NCBI GenBank assembly: GCA_029940115.1
Contig: JAOZRQ010000378.1
Span: 1 to 6,927, forward strand
DNA length: 6,927 nucleotides
Reading direction: 5' to 3'
Source: Desulfobacterales bacterium
GTDB lineage: Bacteria > Desulfobacterota > Desulfobacteria > Desulfobacterales > 4be13
This document shows, one piece after another, positions 5,583-6,927 of the stretch. The first letter of the stretch is position 1. Each line of letters opens with the position of its first letter. Both the position numbers and the translations under genes were made by a program. The notes under the pieces are model-generated. The model saw nothing but the letters and a program-made list of their open reading frames with translations, made no database searches and was not told the origin of the DNA.

Positions 5583-5629
5583 CATCCTGTCCGTGGGGCC
5601 ATCCGCGTCCATCCGCGTTCATCTGCGGA
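5583..5629 (+). repeat. Decamer-like repeat after pspA (CATCCGCGTY)
   Basis: CATCCTGTCC, then CATCCGCGTC, CATCCGCGTT and CATCTGCGGA in three contiguous 10-bp units (5600-5629). It begins 8 bp after the pspA stop. Similar stretches occur between genes in many unrelated bacteria as I recall; here it is a minor low-copy repeat with no obvious hairpin. Confidence 0.6.
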
Positions 5630-5681
5630 TCACAATTCCCAGCCCGTGTCGGAAACCACAAAAACCGTTAGAACCAGGAAT

Positions 5682-5732
5682 GTTCGACCCCGGCAATGCT
5701 TCGGCGTGAGCTCAGTCGAACGAATTGCCGGG
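5682..5732. repeat. Interleaved palindromic repeats (A-B-A'-B' order)
   Basis: GTTCGAC (5682-5688) pairs with GTCGAAC (5715-5721), and CCCGGCAAT (5689-5697) pairs with ATTGCCGGG (5724-5732). The pairs are interleaved rather than nested, so both stems could coexist only as a pseudoknot-like fold. The middle, CTTCGGCGTGAGCTCAGTCG, resembles a common bacterial intergenic repeat, so one small repeat may have landed inside another. Confidence 0.6.
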
Positions 5733-5743
5733 CTATTTTCACA

Positions 5744-5758
5744 TGTCCCTACGGGACA
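5744..5758. repeat. Small hairpin TGTCCC-TAC-GGGACA
   Basis: Perfect six-base arms with a TAC loop, 37 bp before the DUF3187 start codon. It probably belongs to the same intergenic repeat cluster as 5682-5732. On a transcript entering the downstream gene it would be in the leader, but no regulatory role can be inferred. Confidence 0.5.
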
Positions 5759-5795
5759 ATTGGGCAACAGACAACGAGAAAGGATATGCATATCA

Positions 5796-6800
5796 ATGAA
5801 TTTGCCGATAAAGACCTGTGTTGTCACAATACTGATCCTCTGCTTAAGTGCTGTCACATCGGCAGAATCTGAAAAGGGGCCATTGCGGGTCAGCAATCAG
5901 TTCCCCCCGCATCTCATGTTTCTCAGCCCCACGGCCGATTCTCCGCGGCTGATCCCCCGGAATCGGTCAAGGCTCTCGTTCTCTGCCGATTATTCGAGTA
6001 TTTTCGTGAATGAGACATCCGGGGAATGGTCCGCTTTGATCGACATGGAGATGACGGTTCTGGGATTTTCGCTTGAATGCGGGGTCACAGACGACCTGAA
6101 CCTCTCCTTTGACCTTCCGCTGGTCAGCATGAACAGGGGAGTTTTGGACGGGTTCCTCGAAGACTATCATCAGGCATTCGGTTTCCCCAACTCCAACAGG
6201 GAAAGCCGGCCCAAAAATGCGTTTGCTTATGCGTTGAAAAAAGAGGGACACGCGTGGTTCCGCGCGGATTCCGGGGGCCTTCACCTGTCGGACAGTCTCA
6301 TTTCGGCGAAACTCTTCCTGATGGATGAAAAAGCGGGTCCCTTGCCGACTGCCCTGAGCCTCTCCTATCGCCTCAAACTGCCGACCGGAGACGAGGGAAA
6401 GGGGTTCGGCAGCGGCGCATTTGATCATGGGCTTTCCCTGAATTCCCTGTTCCGCGTCGGATCATTTGTTTTTTATCTCACTCCCTCAATAACCTTTTTG
6501 TCTGATCCCAAGACATCGGGTGCCGACATATCGGTCAATGATCTTTTCGGAATGCTTGCAGGGGGGGAGTACATCTTCAGCGACGCGCTCTCTTTGTTGG
6601 CCCAGTTGAATTATTACACGTCTCCGTTTGGGGACACAGGAATCCGTCAGTTGGATGATGACACGTTGTCACTCGAAATGGGGGGGGTTTACAGACTGAC
6701 CCCCTCCCTGAGCCTGGAATTCGCCTTCTGTGAGGACCTGACCCACTCGGCCCCCGACTTCAATCTCCACACCCGGCTGATCTATGAAATGGGGAACTGA
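5796..6800 (+). CDS. DUF3187 family exported protein, probable outer-membrane beta-barrel
   Basis: The 334-residue product begins with a Sec signal peptide (Lys6, a hydrophobic run, then V-T-S-A with likely cleavage after residue 23). The mature part matches the DUF3187 pattern as I know it: GPLRVSNQFPPHLMFLSP around 28-45, a DMEMTVLGFSLECGVTDDL strand-turn-strand segment, a LPLVSMNRGVLDGFLEDYHQ region ending DGFLEDYHQAFGFP at 118-131, and a LPTGDEGKGFGSGAFDHGL loop from P196. Short alternating polar/apolar strands separated by Gly/Asp turns continue to the C-terminus, as expected of an outer-membrane barrel, although the last residue is Asn rather than the usual Phe. The function of the family is unknown to me. 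The start at 5796 is chosen because it directly precedes the signal peptide; GAAAGGA lies 11 bases upstream, a rather long gap. Upstream in-frame codons to 5646 read through repeats. It may be transcribed separately from pspA, 221 bp away. Confidence 0.85.
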   Translation: MNLPIKTCVVTILILCLSAVTSAESEKGPLRVSNQFPPHLMFLSPTADSPRLIPRNRSRLSFSADYSSIFVNETSGEWSALIDMEMTVLGFSLECGVTDDLNLSFDLPLVSMNRGVLDGFLEDYHQAFGFPNSNRESRPKNAFAYALKKEGHAWFRADSGGLHLSDSLISAKLFLMDEKAGPLPTALSLSYRLKLPTGDEGKGFGSGAFDHGLSLNSLFRVGSFVFYLTPSITFLSDPKTSGADISVNDLFGMLAGGEYIFSDALSLLAQLNYYTSPFGDTGIRQLDDDTLSLEMGGVYRLTPSLSLEFAFCEDLTHSAPDFNLHTRLIYEMGN

Positions 6801-6823
6801 TGATGAATCCCGAAGTTGCGGTG

Positions 6824-6927
6824 AAAGTAGGACGATTTTTCAAATCGTCCCTGCAACGGAAACAATTTGCAAAATTGTTCCACAACGTCCCCCAAAGTAG
6901 GACGATTTTTCAAATCGTCCCTGCAAC
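6824..6927. repeat. Hairpin repeat array after the DUF3187 gene
   Basis: Two identical 34-bp copies (6824-6857 and 6894-6927) each contain the hairpin GGACGATTT-TTC-AAATCGTCC and end in CTGCAAC. The 36 bp between them holds a different hairpin, AACAATTT-GCA-AAATTGTT (6861-6879), ending in CACAAC. On the other strand each unit starts GTTG and then forms a stem, so this is three members of one palindrome family with variable stems. The array starts 23 bp after the stop codon, so it may terminate or protect the transcript. It is cut by the window edge. Confidence 0.8.

Noticed and set aside
4873..5661. 262-codon minus-strand frame
   Set aside because: Antisense to pspA, whose family match is unambiguous.
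6824..6927. CRISPR array
   Set aside because: Only two repeats are visible, the intervening segment is itself a related palindrome, and no cas gene is present in the window.

Overview
The window reads as a stretch of a moderately GC-rich Gram-negative genome in which five protein genes, all on the + strand, are separated by unusually repeat-loaded intergenic DNA. Two products carry Sec signal peptides, one resembles an outer-membrane barrel and one is a PspA-type protein, so the cell has a two-membrane envelope. The heptamer arrays, REP-like palindromes and AAACCGG palindromes suggest a large-genome Desulfobacterota member (Desulfobacterales, for example a Desulfonema-like filamentous sulfate reducer). 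That taxonomic guess rests on remembered repeat style and protein flavour, not on a marker gene.

Layout. 1-589 has no convincing gene. It holds a diverged inverted repeat (26-100 with 443-518), a near-perfect 66-bp direct repeat (296-361 and 521-586) and AAACCGG palindromes. 590-853 is a small conserved-looking protein whose 3' end runs into a 7-bp repeat array; an extra, out-of-frame copy of its 3' end lies just downstream. 864-1531 is gene-free, with more heptamers, hairpins and one possible sigma70-like promoter. 1532-2455 encodes a DHH/DHHA1 phosphoesterase whose stop codon lies inside another heptamer array (2445-2542). 2578-2736 is a nested palindromic REP-like element just upstream of a secreted S41 (C-terminal-processing type) peptidase (2773-4848). 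That peptidase has a PDZ domain and two tandem copies of an unassigned N-terminal module. pspA (4891-5574) follows after 42 bp and probably shares its transcript. After 221 bp of assorted repeats comes a DUF3187-type exported protein (5796-6800). The window ends in three hairpin units, two of them identical 34-mers.

How the genes may work together. The secreted peptidase, the inner-membrane-maintenance protein PspA and the predicted outer-membrane DUF3187 protein all concern the envelope. A shared role in envelope stress or remodelling is a reasonable inference but is not shown by the sequence. The DHH phosphoesterase and the small upstream protein have no visible link to that group.

The most distinctive feature is the repeat biology. 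At least four unrelated short-repeat families sit at gene boundaries, some reaching into coding sequence (the small protein's tail and the DHH gene's stop). No CRISPR array, insertion-sequence transposase, tRNA or rRNA was recognised.
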